Assembly (NCBI RefSeq): GCF_051401765.1
Contig: NW_027480450.1
Span: forward strand, 5,226,001-5,290,000
Source of the DNA: Calliopsis andreniformis
Taxonomy: Eukaryota; Arthropoda; Insecta; Hymenoptera; Andrenidae
Reading direction: 5' to 3'
Length of the DNA stretch: 64,000 nucleotides
Part shown: positions 1 through 9,882 of the stretch, piece after piece
Position numbering within the stretch: the stretch's first letter is position 1
Layout of the letters: each line of letters starts with the position of its first letter
Notes under the pieces: model-generated
Database searches by the model: none
What the model was told of the DNA's origin: nothing
Seen by the model: only the letters and a program-made list of their open reading frames with translations
Made by a program: the position numbers and the translations under genes

Positions 1-158
1 CGAGCACCAGGAATAAGGATCTACCGTTGTCATTTCGTTCCGTCGACATTCGGTTCCGGAGCGACACGAACGGGGACTTAGAATTTTTTCGCTCGGGCTC
101 CGGAGCGACACGAACGGGGACTTAGAATTTTTTCGCTCGGGCTCCGGAGCGACACGAT
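1..158 (+). repeat. Partial first monomer (3' part of B plus two C elements)
   Basis: The window opens inside half-unit B: bases 1-70 match the last 70 bases of B in the next copy (375-444), followed by two 44-bp elements (71-114 and 115-158). This shows that the array extends beyond the left edge of the window. Confidence 0.95.
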
Positions 159-165
159 CGCTCCG
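145..165. repeat. Dyad over the C'/A junction (8-bp arms, 5-nt spacer)
   Basis: The arms CGGAGCGA (145-152) and TCGCTCCG (158-165) are perfectly complementary around the spacer CACGA. The dyad spans the end of C' and the start of half A and therefore recurs once per monomer, about 171 times in the window. It could form a small hairpin or be a site for a dimeric DNA-binding protein; neither is shown by the sequence. Confidence 0.7.
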
Positions 166-301
166 TTATTCTACGTTCTCTCGGTCCACGGGCATCAGAG
201 AGCAAAACAGCCTAATAGTTTTAGAGTGCCTCAACGATCAGGAATATGGATCCAACGTTCTCGTTTCGAACCGACGACTTTCGGTTCCGGAGCGACACGA
301 A
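159..301 (+). repeat. Half-unit A (143 bp), reference copy
   Basis: It aligns with half-unit B (302-444) over all 143 bases without a gap, with 104 identities (73%). Divergence is concentrated in the first 80 bases; the last 60 are well conserved and the last 22 are identical. It contains the common two-state site of the array at base 252: GGATCC here, GGATCT in most other copies. The T state matches the corresponding base of half B, which is always GATCTACC, so T is probably ancestral. The minus strand carries GGTTCGAAACG (262-272), which resembles a Pol III B box, but no convincing A box lies upstream. Confidence 0.9.
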
Positions 302-307
302 CGCTCC
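289..307. repeat. Weaker dyad over the A/B junction (6-bp arms)
   Basis: GGAGCG (289-294) and CGCTCC (302-307) flank a 7-nt spacer. It occupies the homologous place to the dyad at the C'/A junction, so both half-units begin within a partly palindromic sequence. In the six copies with the C-to-A change at the start of half B (43774, 44478, 47010, 48088, 49166, 50244) the right arm is broken. Confidence 0.55.
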
Positions 308-444
308 ATGATTCTCGATTATCTCGACACAGGTAAGAGACAGAGGAGAACAAGTGTATGGTTTTAGAGAGCCACGAGCACCAGGAATAAGGATCTACCG
401 TTGTCATTTCGTTCCGTCGACATTCGGTTCCGGAGCGACACGAA
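302..444 (+). repeat. Half-unit B (143 bp), reference copy
   Basis: The diverged sister of half A, equal in length and 73% identical without gaps. It contains the plus-strand string CACAGGTAAGAG at 328-339, which matches the eukaryotic 5' splice-site consensus CAG/GTRAG and recurs in almost every copy. B ends with the same 22 bases as A, then passes into the C elements. A versus B divergence (27%) is far larger than divergence between copies of A or copies of B, so the A-B dimer formed long before the present array was amplified. Confidence 0.9.
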
Positions 445-532
445 CGGGGACTTAGAATTTTTTCGCTCGGGCTCCGGAGCGACACGAACGGGGACTTAGA
501 ATTTTTTCGCTCGGGCTCCGGAGCGACACGAT
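445..532 (+). repeat. 44-bp elements C and C' (tandem doublet), reference copy
   Basis: Two adjacent 44-bp copies (445-488, 489-532) that are identical except for the last base: C ends CGAA and C' ends CGAT. Each has a GGGGACTTAGAA start, a T6 tract, CGCTCGGGCT, and then the shared box. The box at the 3' end is the same as in A and B, so C looks like a shortened derivative of a half-unit end. This doublet is the only part of the monomer whose copy number changes (1, 2 or 3). Confidence 0.92.
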
Positions 533-1280
533 CGCTCCGTTATTCTACGTTCTCTCGGTCCACGGGCATCAGAGAGCAAAACAGCCTAATAGTTTTAGAG
601 TGCCTCAACGATCAGGAATATGGATCTAACGTTCTCGTTTCGAACCGACGACTTTCGGTTCCGGAGCGACACGAACGCTCCATGATTCTCGATTATCTCG
701 ACACAGGTAAGAGACAGAGGAGAACAAGTGTATGGTTTTAGAGAGCCACGAGCACCAGGAATAAGGATCTACCGTTGTCATTTCGTTCCGTCGACATTCG
801 GTTCCGGAGCGACACGAACGGGGACTTAGAATTTTTTCGCTCGGGCTCCGGAGCGACACGAACGGGGACTTAGAATTTTTTCGCTCGGGCTCCGGAGCGA
901 CACGATCGCTCCGTTATTCTACGTTCTCTCGGTCCACGGGCATCAGAGAGCAAAATATCCTAATAGTTTTAGAGTGCCTCAACGATCAGGAATATGGATC
1001 TAACGTTCTCGTTTCGAACCGACGACTTTCGGTTCCGGAGCGACACGAACGCTCCATGATTCTCGATTATCTCGACACAGGTAAGAGACAGAGGAGAACA
1101 AGTGTATGGTTTTAGAGAGCCACGAGCACCAGGAATAAGGATCTACCGTTGTCATTTCGTTCCGTCGACATTCGGTTCCGGAGCGACACGAACGGGGACT
1201 TAGAATTTTTTCGCTCGGGCTCCGGAGCGACACGAACGGGGACTTAGAATTTTTTCGCTCGGGCTCCGGAGCGACACGAT

Positions 1281-1610
1281 CGCTCCGTTATTCTACGTTC
1301 TCTCGGTCCACGGGCATCAGAGAGCAAAACAGCCTAATAGTTTTAGAGTGCCTCAACGATCAGGAATATGGATCTAACGTTCTCGTTTCGAACCGACGAC
1401 TTTCGGTTCCGGAGCGACACGAACGCTCCATGATTCTCGATTATCTCGACACAGGTAAGAGACAGAGGAGAACAAGTGTATGGTTTTAGAGAGCCACGAG
1501 CACCAGGAATAAGGATCTACCGTTGTCATTTCGTTCCGTCGACATTCGGTTCCGGAGCGACACGAACGGGGACTTAGAATTTTTTCGCTCGGGCTCCGGA
1601 GCGACACGAT
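1281..1610 (+). repeat. 330-bp monomer with a single C element
   Basis: One 44-bp element has been lost cleanly. The remaining one keeps the normal GGCTCCGG sequence, so this unit is not of the later 44-52 kb lineage. It lies between two copies (SNP pairs at 956/958 and 2782/2784) that share a rare double variant. Confidence 0.93.
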
Positions 1611-4600
1611 CGCTCCGTTATTCTACGTTCTCTCGGTCCACGGGCATCAGAGAGCAAAACAGCCTAATAGTTTTAGAGTGCCTCAACGATCAGGAATATG
1701 GATCCAACGTTCTCGTTTCGAACCGACGACTTTCGGTTCCGGAGCGACACGAACGCTCCATGATTCTCGATTATCTCGACACAGGTAAGAGACAGAGGAG
1801 AACAAGTGTATGGTTTTAGAGAGCCACGAGCACCAGGAATAAGGATCTACCGTTGTCATTTCGTTCCGTCGACATTCGGTTCCGGAGCGACACGAACGGG
1901 GACTTAGAATTTTTTCGCTCGGGCTCCGGAGCGACACGAACGGGGACTTAGAATTTTTTCGCTCGGGCTCCGGAGCGACACGATCGCTCCGTTATTCTAC
2001 GTTCTCTCGGTCCACGGGCATCAGAGAGCAAAACAGCCTAATAGTTTTAGAGTGCCTCAACGATCAGGAATATGGATCCAACGTTCTCGTTTCGAACCGA
2101 CGACTTTCGGTTCCGGAGCGACACGAACGCTCCATGATTCTCGATTATCTCGACACAGGTAAGAGACAGAGGAGAACAAGTGTATGGTTTTAGAGAGCCA
2201 CGAGCACCAGGAATAAGGATCTACCGTTGTCATTTCGTTCCGTCGACATTCGGTTCCGGAGCGACACGAACGGGGACTTAGAATTTTTTCGCTCGGGCTC
2301 CGGAGCGACACGAACGGGGACTTAGAATTTTTTCGCTCGGGCTCCGGAGCGACACGATCGCTCCGTTATTCTACGTTCTCTCGGTCCACGGGCATCAGAG
2401 AGCAAAACAGCCTAATAGTTTTAGAGTGCCTCAACGATCAGGAATATGGATCTAACGTTCTCGTTTCGAACCGACGACTTTCGGTTCCGGAGCGACACGA
2501 ACGCTCCATGATTCTCGATTATCTCGACACAGGTAAGAGACAGAGGAGAACAAGTGTATGGTTTTAGAGAGCCACGAGCACCAGGAATAAGGATCTACCG
2601 TTGTCATTTCGTTCCGTCGACATTCGGTTCCGGAGCGACACGAACGGGGACTTAGAATTTTTTCGCTCGGGCTCCGGAGCGACACGAACGGGGACTTAGA
2701 ATTTTTTCGCTCGGGCTCCGGAGCGACACGATCGCTCCGTTATTCTACGTTCTCTCGGTCCACGGGCATCAGAGAGCAAAATATCCTAATAGTTTTAGAG
2801 TGCCTCAACGATCAGGAATATGGATCTAACGTTCTCGTTTCGAACCGACGACTTTCGGTTCCGGAGCGACACGAACGCTCCATGATTCTCGATTATCTCG
2901 ACACAGGTAAGAGACAGAGGAGAACAAGTGTATGGTTTTAGAGAGCCACGAGCACCAGGAATAAGGATCTACCGTTGTCATTTCGTTCCGTCGACATTCG
3001 GTTCCGGAGCGACACGAACGGGGACTTAGAATTTTTTCGCTCGGGCTCCGGAGCGACACGAACGGGGACTTAGAATTTTTTCGCTCGGGCTCCGGAGCGA
3101 CACGATCGCTCCGTTATTCTACGTTCTCTCGGTCCACGGGCATCAGAGAGCAAAACAGCCTAATAGTTTTAGAGTGCCTCAACGATCAGGAATATGGATC
3201 TAACGTTCTCGTTTCGAACCGACGACTTTCGGTTCCGGAGCGACACGAACGCTCCATGATTCTCGATTATCTCGACACAGGTAAGAGACAGAGGAGAACA
3301 AGTGTATGGTTTTAGAGAGCCACGAGCACCAGGAATAAGGATCTACCGTTGTCATTTCGTTCCGTCGACATTCGGTTCCGGAGCGACACGAACGGGGACT
3401 TAGAATTTTTTCGCTCGGGCTCCGGAGCGACACGAACGGGGACTTAGAATTTTTTCGCTCGGGCTCCGGAGCGACACGATCGCTCCGTTATTCTACGTTC
3501 TCTCGGTCCACGGGCATCAGAGAGCAAAACAGCCTAATAGTTTTAGAGTGCCTCAACGATCAGGAATATGGATCCAACGTTCTCGTTTCGAACCGACGAC
3601 TTTCGGTTCCGGAGCGACACGAACGCTCCATGATTCTCGATTATCTCGACACAGGTAAGAGACAGAGGAGAACAAGTGTATGGTTTTAGAGAGCCACGAG
3701 CACCAGGAATAAGGATCTACCGTTGTCATTTCGCTCCGTCGACATTCGGTTCCGGAGCGACACGAACGGGGACTTAGAATTTTTTCGCTCGGGCTCCGGA
3801 GCGACACGAACGGGGACTTAGAATTTTTTCGCTCGGGCTCCGGAGCGACACGATCGCTCCGTTATTCTACGTTCTCTCGGTCCACGGGCATCAGAGAGCA
3901 AAACAGCCTAATAGTTTTAGAGTGCCTCAACGATCAGGAATATGGATCCAACGTTCTCGTTTCGAACCGACGACTTTCGGTTCCGGAGCGACACGAACGC
4001 TCCATGATTCTCGATTATCTCGACACAGGTAAGAGACAGAGGAGAACAAGTGTATGGTTTTAGAGAGCCACGAGCACCAGGAATAAGGATCTACCGTTGT
4101 CATTTCGTTCCGTCGACATTCGGTTCCGGAGCGACACGAACGGGGACTTAGAATTTTTTCGCTCGGGCTCCGGAGCGACACGAACGGGGACTTAGAATTT
4201 TTTCGCTCGGGCTCCGGAGCGACACGATCGCTCCGTTATTCTACGTTCTCTCGGTCCACGGGCATCAGAGAGCAAAACAGCCTAATAGTTTTAGAGTGCC
4301 TCAACGATCAGGAATATGGATCTAACGTTCTCGTTTCGAACCGACGACTTTCGGTTCCGGAGCGACACGAACGCTCCATGATTCTCGATTATCTCGACAC
4401 AGGTAAGAGACAGAGGAGAACAAGTGTATGGTTTTAGAGAGCCACGAGCACCAGGAATAAGGATCTACCGTTGTCATTTCGTTCCGTCGACATTCGGTTC
4501 CGGAGCGACACGAACGGGGACTTAGAATTTTTTCGCTCGGGCTCCGGAGCGACACGAACGGGGACTTAGAATTTTTTCGCTCGGGCTCCGGAGCGACACG

Positions 4601-7600
4601 ATCGCTCCGTTATTCTACGTTCTCTCGGTCCACGGGCATCAGAGAGCAAAACAGCCTAATAGTTTTAGAGTGCCTCAACGATCAGGAATATGGATCTAAC
4701 GTTCTCGTTTCGAACCGACGACTTTCGGTTCCGGAGCGACACGAACGCTCCATGATTCTCGATTATCTCGACACAGGTAAGAGACAGAGGAGAACAAGTG
4801 TATGGTTTTAGAGAGCCACGAGCACCAGGAATAAGGATCTACCGTTGTCATTTCGTTCCGTCGACATTCGGTTCCGGAGCGACACGAACGGGGACTTAGA
4901 ATTTTTTCGCTCGGGCTCCGGAGCGACACGAACGGGGACTTAGAATTTTTTCGCTCGGGCTCCGGAGCGACACGATCGCTCCGTTATTCTACGTTCTCTC
5001 GGTCCACGGGCATCAGAGAGCAAAACAGCCTAATAGTTTTAGAGTGCCTCAACGATCAGGAATATGGATCCAACGTTCTCGTTTCGAACCGACGACTTTC
5101 GGTTCCGGAGCGACACGAACGCTCCATGATTCTCGATTATCTCGACACAGGTAAGAGACAGAGGAGAACAAGTGTATGGTTTTAGAGAGCCACGAGCACC
5201 AGGAATAAGGATCTACCGTTGTCATTTCGTTCCGTCGACATTCGGTTCCGGAGCGACACGAACGGGGACTTAGAATTTTTTCGCTCGGGCTCCGGAGCGA
5301 CACGAACGGGGACTTAGAATTTTTTCGCTCGGGCTCCGGAGCGACACGATCGCTCCGTTATTCTACGTTCTCTCGGTCCACGGGCATCAGAGAGCAAAAC
5401 AGCCTAATAGTTTTAGAGTGCCTCAACGATCAGGAATATGGATCCAACGTTCTCGTTTCGAACCGACGACTTTCGGTTCCGGAGCGACACGAACGCTCCA
5501 TGATTCTCGATTATCTCGACACAGGTAAGAGACAGAGGAGAACAAGTGTATGGTTTTAGAGAGCCACGAGCACCAGGAATAAGGATCTACCGTTGTCATT
5601 TCGTTCCGTCGACATTCGGTTCCGGAGCGACACGAACGGGGACTTAGAATTTTTTCGCTCGGGCTCCGGAGCGACACGAACGGGGACTTAGAATTTTTTC
5701 GCTCGGGCTCCGGAGCGACACGATCGCTCCGTTATTCTACGTTCTCTCGGTCCACGGGCATCAGAGAGCAAAACAGCCTAATAGTTTTAGAGTGCCTCAA
5801 CGATCAGGAATATGGATCCAACGTTCTCGTTTCGAACCGACGACTTTCGGTTCCGGAGCGACACGAACGCTCCATGATTCTCGATTATCTCGACACAGGT
5901 AAGAGACAGAGGAGAACAAGTGTATGGTTTTAGAGAGCCACGAGCACCAGGAATAAGGATCTACCGTTGTCATTTCGTTCCGTCGACATTCGGTTCCGGA
6001 GCGACACGAACGGGGACTTAGAATTTTTTCGCTCGGGCTCCGGAGCGACACGAACGGGGACTTAGAATTTTTTCGCTCGGGCTCCGGAGCGACACGATCG
6101 CTCCGTTATTCTACGTTCTCTCGGTCCACGGGCATCAGAGAGCAAAATATCCTAATAGTTTTAGAGTGCCTCAACGATCAGGAATATGGATCTAACGTTC
6201 TCGTTTCGAACCGACGACTTTCGGTTCCGGAGCGACACGAACGCTCCATGATTCTCGATTATCTCGACACAGGTAAGAGACAGAGGAGAACAAGTGTATG
6301 GTTTTAGAGAGCCACGAGCACCAGGAATAAGGATCTACCGTTGTCATTTCGTTCCGTCGACATTCGGTTCCGGAGCGACACGAACGGGGACTTAGAATTT
6401 TTTCGCTCGGGCTCCGGAGCGACACGAACGGGGACTTAGAATTTTTTCGCTCGGGCTCCGGAGCGACACGATCGCTCCGTTATTCTACGTTCTCTCGGTC
6501 CACGGGCATCAGAGAGCAAAACAGCCTAATAGTTTTAGAGTGCCTCAACGATCAGGAATATGGATCTAACGTTCTCGTTTCGAACCGACGACTTTCGGTT
6601 CCGGAGCGACACGAACGCTCCATGATTCTCGATTATCTCGACACAGGTAAGAGACAGAGGAGAACAAGTGTATGGTTTTAGAGAGCCACGAGCACCAGGA
6701 ATAAGGATCTACCGTTGTCATTTCGTTCCGTCGACATTCGGTTCCGGAGCGACACGAACGGGGACTTAGAATTTTTTCGCTCGGGCTCCGGAGCGACACG
6801 AACGGGGACTTAGAATTTTTTCGCTCGGGCTCCGGAGCGACACGATCGCTCCGTTATTCTACGTTCTCTCGGTCCACGGGCATCAGAGAGCAAAACAGCC
6901 TAATAGTTTTAGAGTGCCTCAACGATCAGGAATATGGATCTAACGTTCTCGTTTCGAACCGACGACTTTCGGTTCCGGAGCGACACGAACGCTCCATGAT
7001 TCTCGATTATCTCGACACAGGTAAGAGACAGAGGAGAACAATTGTATGGTTTTAGAGAGCCACGAGCACCAGGAATAAGGATCTACCGTTGTCATTTCGT
7101 TCCGTCGACATTCGGTTCCGGAGCGACACGAACGGGGACTTAGAATTTTTTCGCTCGGGCTCCGGAGCGACACGAACGGGGACTTAGAATTTTTTCGCTC
7201 GGGCTCCGGAGCGACACGATCGCTCCGTTATTCTACGTTCTCTCGGTCCACGGGCATCAGAGAGCAAAACAGCCTAATAGTTTTAGAGTGCCTCAACGAT
7301 CAGGAATATGGATCCAACGTTCTCGTTTCGAACCGACGACTTTCGGTTCCGGAGCGACACGAACGCTCCATGATTCTCGATTATCTCGACACAGGTAAGA
7401 GACAGAGGAGAACAAGTGTATTGTTTTAGAGAGCCACGAGCACCAGGAATAAGGATCTACCGTTGTCATTTCGTTCCGTCGACATTCGGTTCCGGAGCGA
7501 CACGAACGGGGACTTAGAATTTTTTCGCTCGGGCTCCGGAGCGACACGAACGGGGACTTAGAATTTTTTCGCTCGGGCTCCGGAGCGACACGATCGCTCC

Positions 7601-9464
7601 GTTATTCTACGTTCTCTCGGTCCACGGGCATCAGAGAGCAAAACAGCCTAATAGTTTTAGAGTGCCTCAACGATCAGGAATATGGATCCAACGTTCTCGT
7701 TTCGAACCGACGACTTTCGGTTCCGGAGCGACACGAACGCTCCATGATTCTCGATTATCTCGACACAGGTAAGAGACAGAGGAGAACAAGTGTATGGTTT
7801 TAGAGAGCCACGAGCACCAGGAATAAGGATCTACCGTTGTCATTTCGTTCCGTCGACATTCGGTTCCGGAGCGACACGAACGGGGACTTAGAATTTTTTC
7901 GCTCGGGCTCCGGAGCGACACGAACGGGGAATTAGAATTTTTTCGCTCGGGCTCCGGAGCGACACGATCGCTCCGTTATTCTACGTTCTCTCGGTCCACG
8001 GGCATCAGAGAGCAAAACAGCCTAATAGTTTTAGAGTGCCTCAACGATCAGGAATATGGATCCAACGTTCTCGTTTCGACCCGACGACTTTCGGTTCCGG
8101 AGCGACACGAACGCTCCATGATTCTCGATTATCTCGACACAGGTAAGAGACAGAGGAGAACAAGTGTATGGTTTTAGAGAGCCACGAGCACCAGGAATAA
8201 GGATCTACCGTTGTCATTTCGTTCCGTCGACATTCGGTTCCGGAGCGACACGAACGGGGACTTAGAATTTTTTCGCTCGGGCTCCGGAGCGACACGAACG
8301 GGGACTTAGAATTTTTTCGCTCGGGCTCCGGAGCGACACGATCGCTCCGTTATTCTACGTTCTCTCGGTCCACGGGCATCAGAGAGCAAAACAGCCTAAT
8401 AGTTTTAGAGTGCCTCAACGATCAGGAATATGGATCTAACGTTCTCGTTTCGAACCGACGACTTTCGGTTCCGGAGCGACACGAACGCTCCATGATTCTC
8501 GATTATCTCGACACAGGTAAGAGACAGAGGAGAACAAGTGTATGGTTTTAGAGAGCCACGAGCACCAGGAATAAGGATCTACCGTTGTCATTTCGTTCCG
8601 TCGACATTCGGTTCCGGAGCGACACGAACGGGGACTTAGAATTTTTTCGCTCGGGCTCCGGAGCGACACGAACGGTGACTTAGAATTTTTTCGCTCGGGC
8701 TCCGGAGCGACACGATCGCTCCGTTATTCTACGTTCTCTCGGTCCACGGGCATCAGAGAGCAAAACAGCCTAATAGTTTTAGAGTGCCTCAACGATCAGG
8801 AATATGGATCTAACGTTCTCGTTTCGAACCGACGACTTTCGGTTCCGGAGCGACACGAACGCTCCATGATTCTCGATTATCTCGACACAGGTAAGAGACA
8901 GAGGAGAACAAGTGTATGGTTTTAGAGAGCCACGAGCACCAGGAATAAGGATCTACCGTTGTCATTTCGTTCCGTCGACATTCGGTTCCGGAGCGACACG
9001 AACGGGGACTTAGAATTTTTTCGCTCGGGCTCCGGAGCGACACGAACGGGGACTTAGAATTTTTTCGCTCGGGCTCCGGAGCGACACGATCGCTCCGTTA
9101 TTCTACGTTCTCTCGGTCCACGGGCATCAGAGAGCAAAACAGCCTAATAGTTTTAGAGTGCCTCAACGATCAGGAATATGGATCCAACGTTCTCGTTTCG
9201 AACCGACGACTTTCGGTTCCGGAGCGACACGAACGCTCCATGATTCTCGATTATCTCGACACAGGTAAGAGACAGAGGAGAACAAGTGTATGGTTTTAGA
9301 GAGCCACGAGCACCAGGAATAAGGATCTACCGTTGTCATTTCGTTCCGTCGACATTCGGTTCCGGAGCGACACGAACGGGGACTTAGAATTTTTTCGCTC
9401 GGGCTCCGGAGCGACACGAACGGGGACTTAGAATTTTTTCGCTCGGGCTCCGGAGCGACACGAT

Positions 9465-9882
9465 CGCTCCGTTATTCTACGTTCTCTCGGTCCACGGGCA
9501 TCAGAGAGCAAAACAGCCTAATAGTTTTAGAGTGCCTCAACGATCAGGAATATGGATCTAACGTTCTCGTTTCGAACCGACGACTTTCGGTTCCGGAGCG
9601 ACACGAACGCTCCATGATTCTCGATTATCTCGACACAGGTAAGAGACAGAGGAGAACAAGTGTATGGTTTTAGAGAGCCACGAGCACCAGGAATAAGGAT
9701 CTACCGTTGTCATTTCGTTCCGTCGACATTCGGTTCCGGAGCGACACGAACGGGGACTTAGAATTTTTTCGCTCGGGCTCCGGAGCGACACGAACGGGGA
9801 CTTAGAATTTTTTCGCTCGGGCTCCGGAGCGACACGAACGGGGACTTAGAATTTTTTCGCTCGGGCTCCGGAGCGACACGAT
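9465..9882 (+). repeat. 418-bp monomer with three C elements
   Basis: Elements at 9751-9794, 9795-9838 and 9839-9882. The first two end CGAA and the last ends CGAT, so the extra copy is of the internal (CGAA) type. This is the only expanded unit in the first 27 kb. Confidence 0.93.

Larger units (their letters stand above)
159..532 (+). repeat. Reference monomer (first complete 374-bp unit)
   Basis: Used here to describe every other copy. Parts in order: half A 159-301, half B 302-444, element C 445-488, element C' 489-532. The next monomer starts at 533. I placed the unit start at the CGCTCC that opens half A, because the two halves then align from first to last base without gaps. The phase of a tandem repeat is arbitrary, so this is a convention and not a biological start. 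Confidence 0.95.

Noticed and set aside
197..222. GTTTTAGAG in both half-units, resembling the start of a type II CRISPR repeat
   Set aside because: The match is nine bases, there are no spacers of constant size between variable sequences, and the whole array is a uniform eukaryotic-type satellite.
262..272. Minus-strand GGTTCGAAACG as a Pol III B box, suggesting a tRNA- or SINE-derived repeat
   Set aside because: It matches 10 of 11 consensus bases, but I found no A box at suitable distance upstream, no cloverleaf and no terminator placed sensibly. A chance match is likely.
279..302. CENP-B box in the TTTCGGTTCCGGAGCG region
   Set aside because: Only the initial TTCG fits. The central A and the CGGG of the mammalian consensus are absent in both half-units.
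231..485. Minus-strand open frame of 77 or 84 codons present in almost every monomer, as a candidate repeated gene
   Set aside because: It begins at GTG, not ATG, and covers diverged half-units and C elements without any domain. Its end depends only on the two-state site (GGATCT creates a stop). It is broken by a stop at 63269 with no sign of constraint. Its uniformity equals that of the whole monomer, so it follows from array homogeneity.
1523..1819. Plus-strand open frame of 98 codons at single-C monomers
   Set aside because: It appears where the monomer is 330 bp, a multiple of three, so the frame continues across units; in 374-bp units it is interrupted. It starts at TTG. This is a consequence of length and not of coding function.
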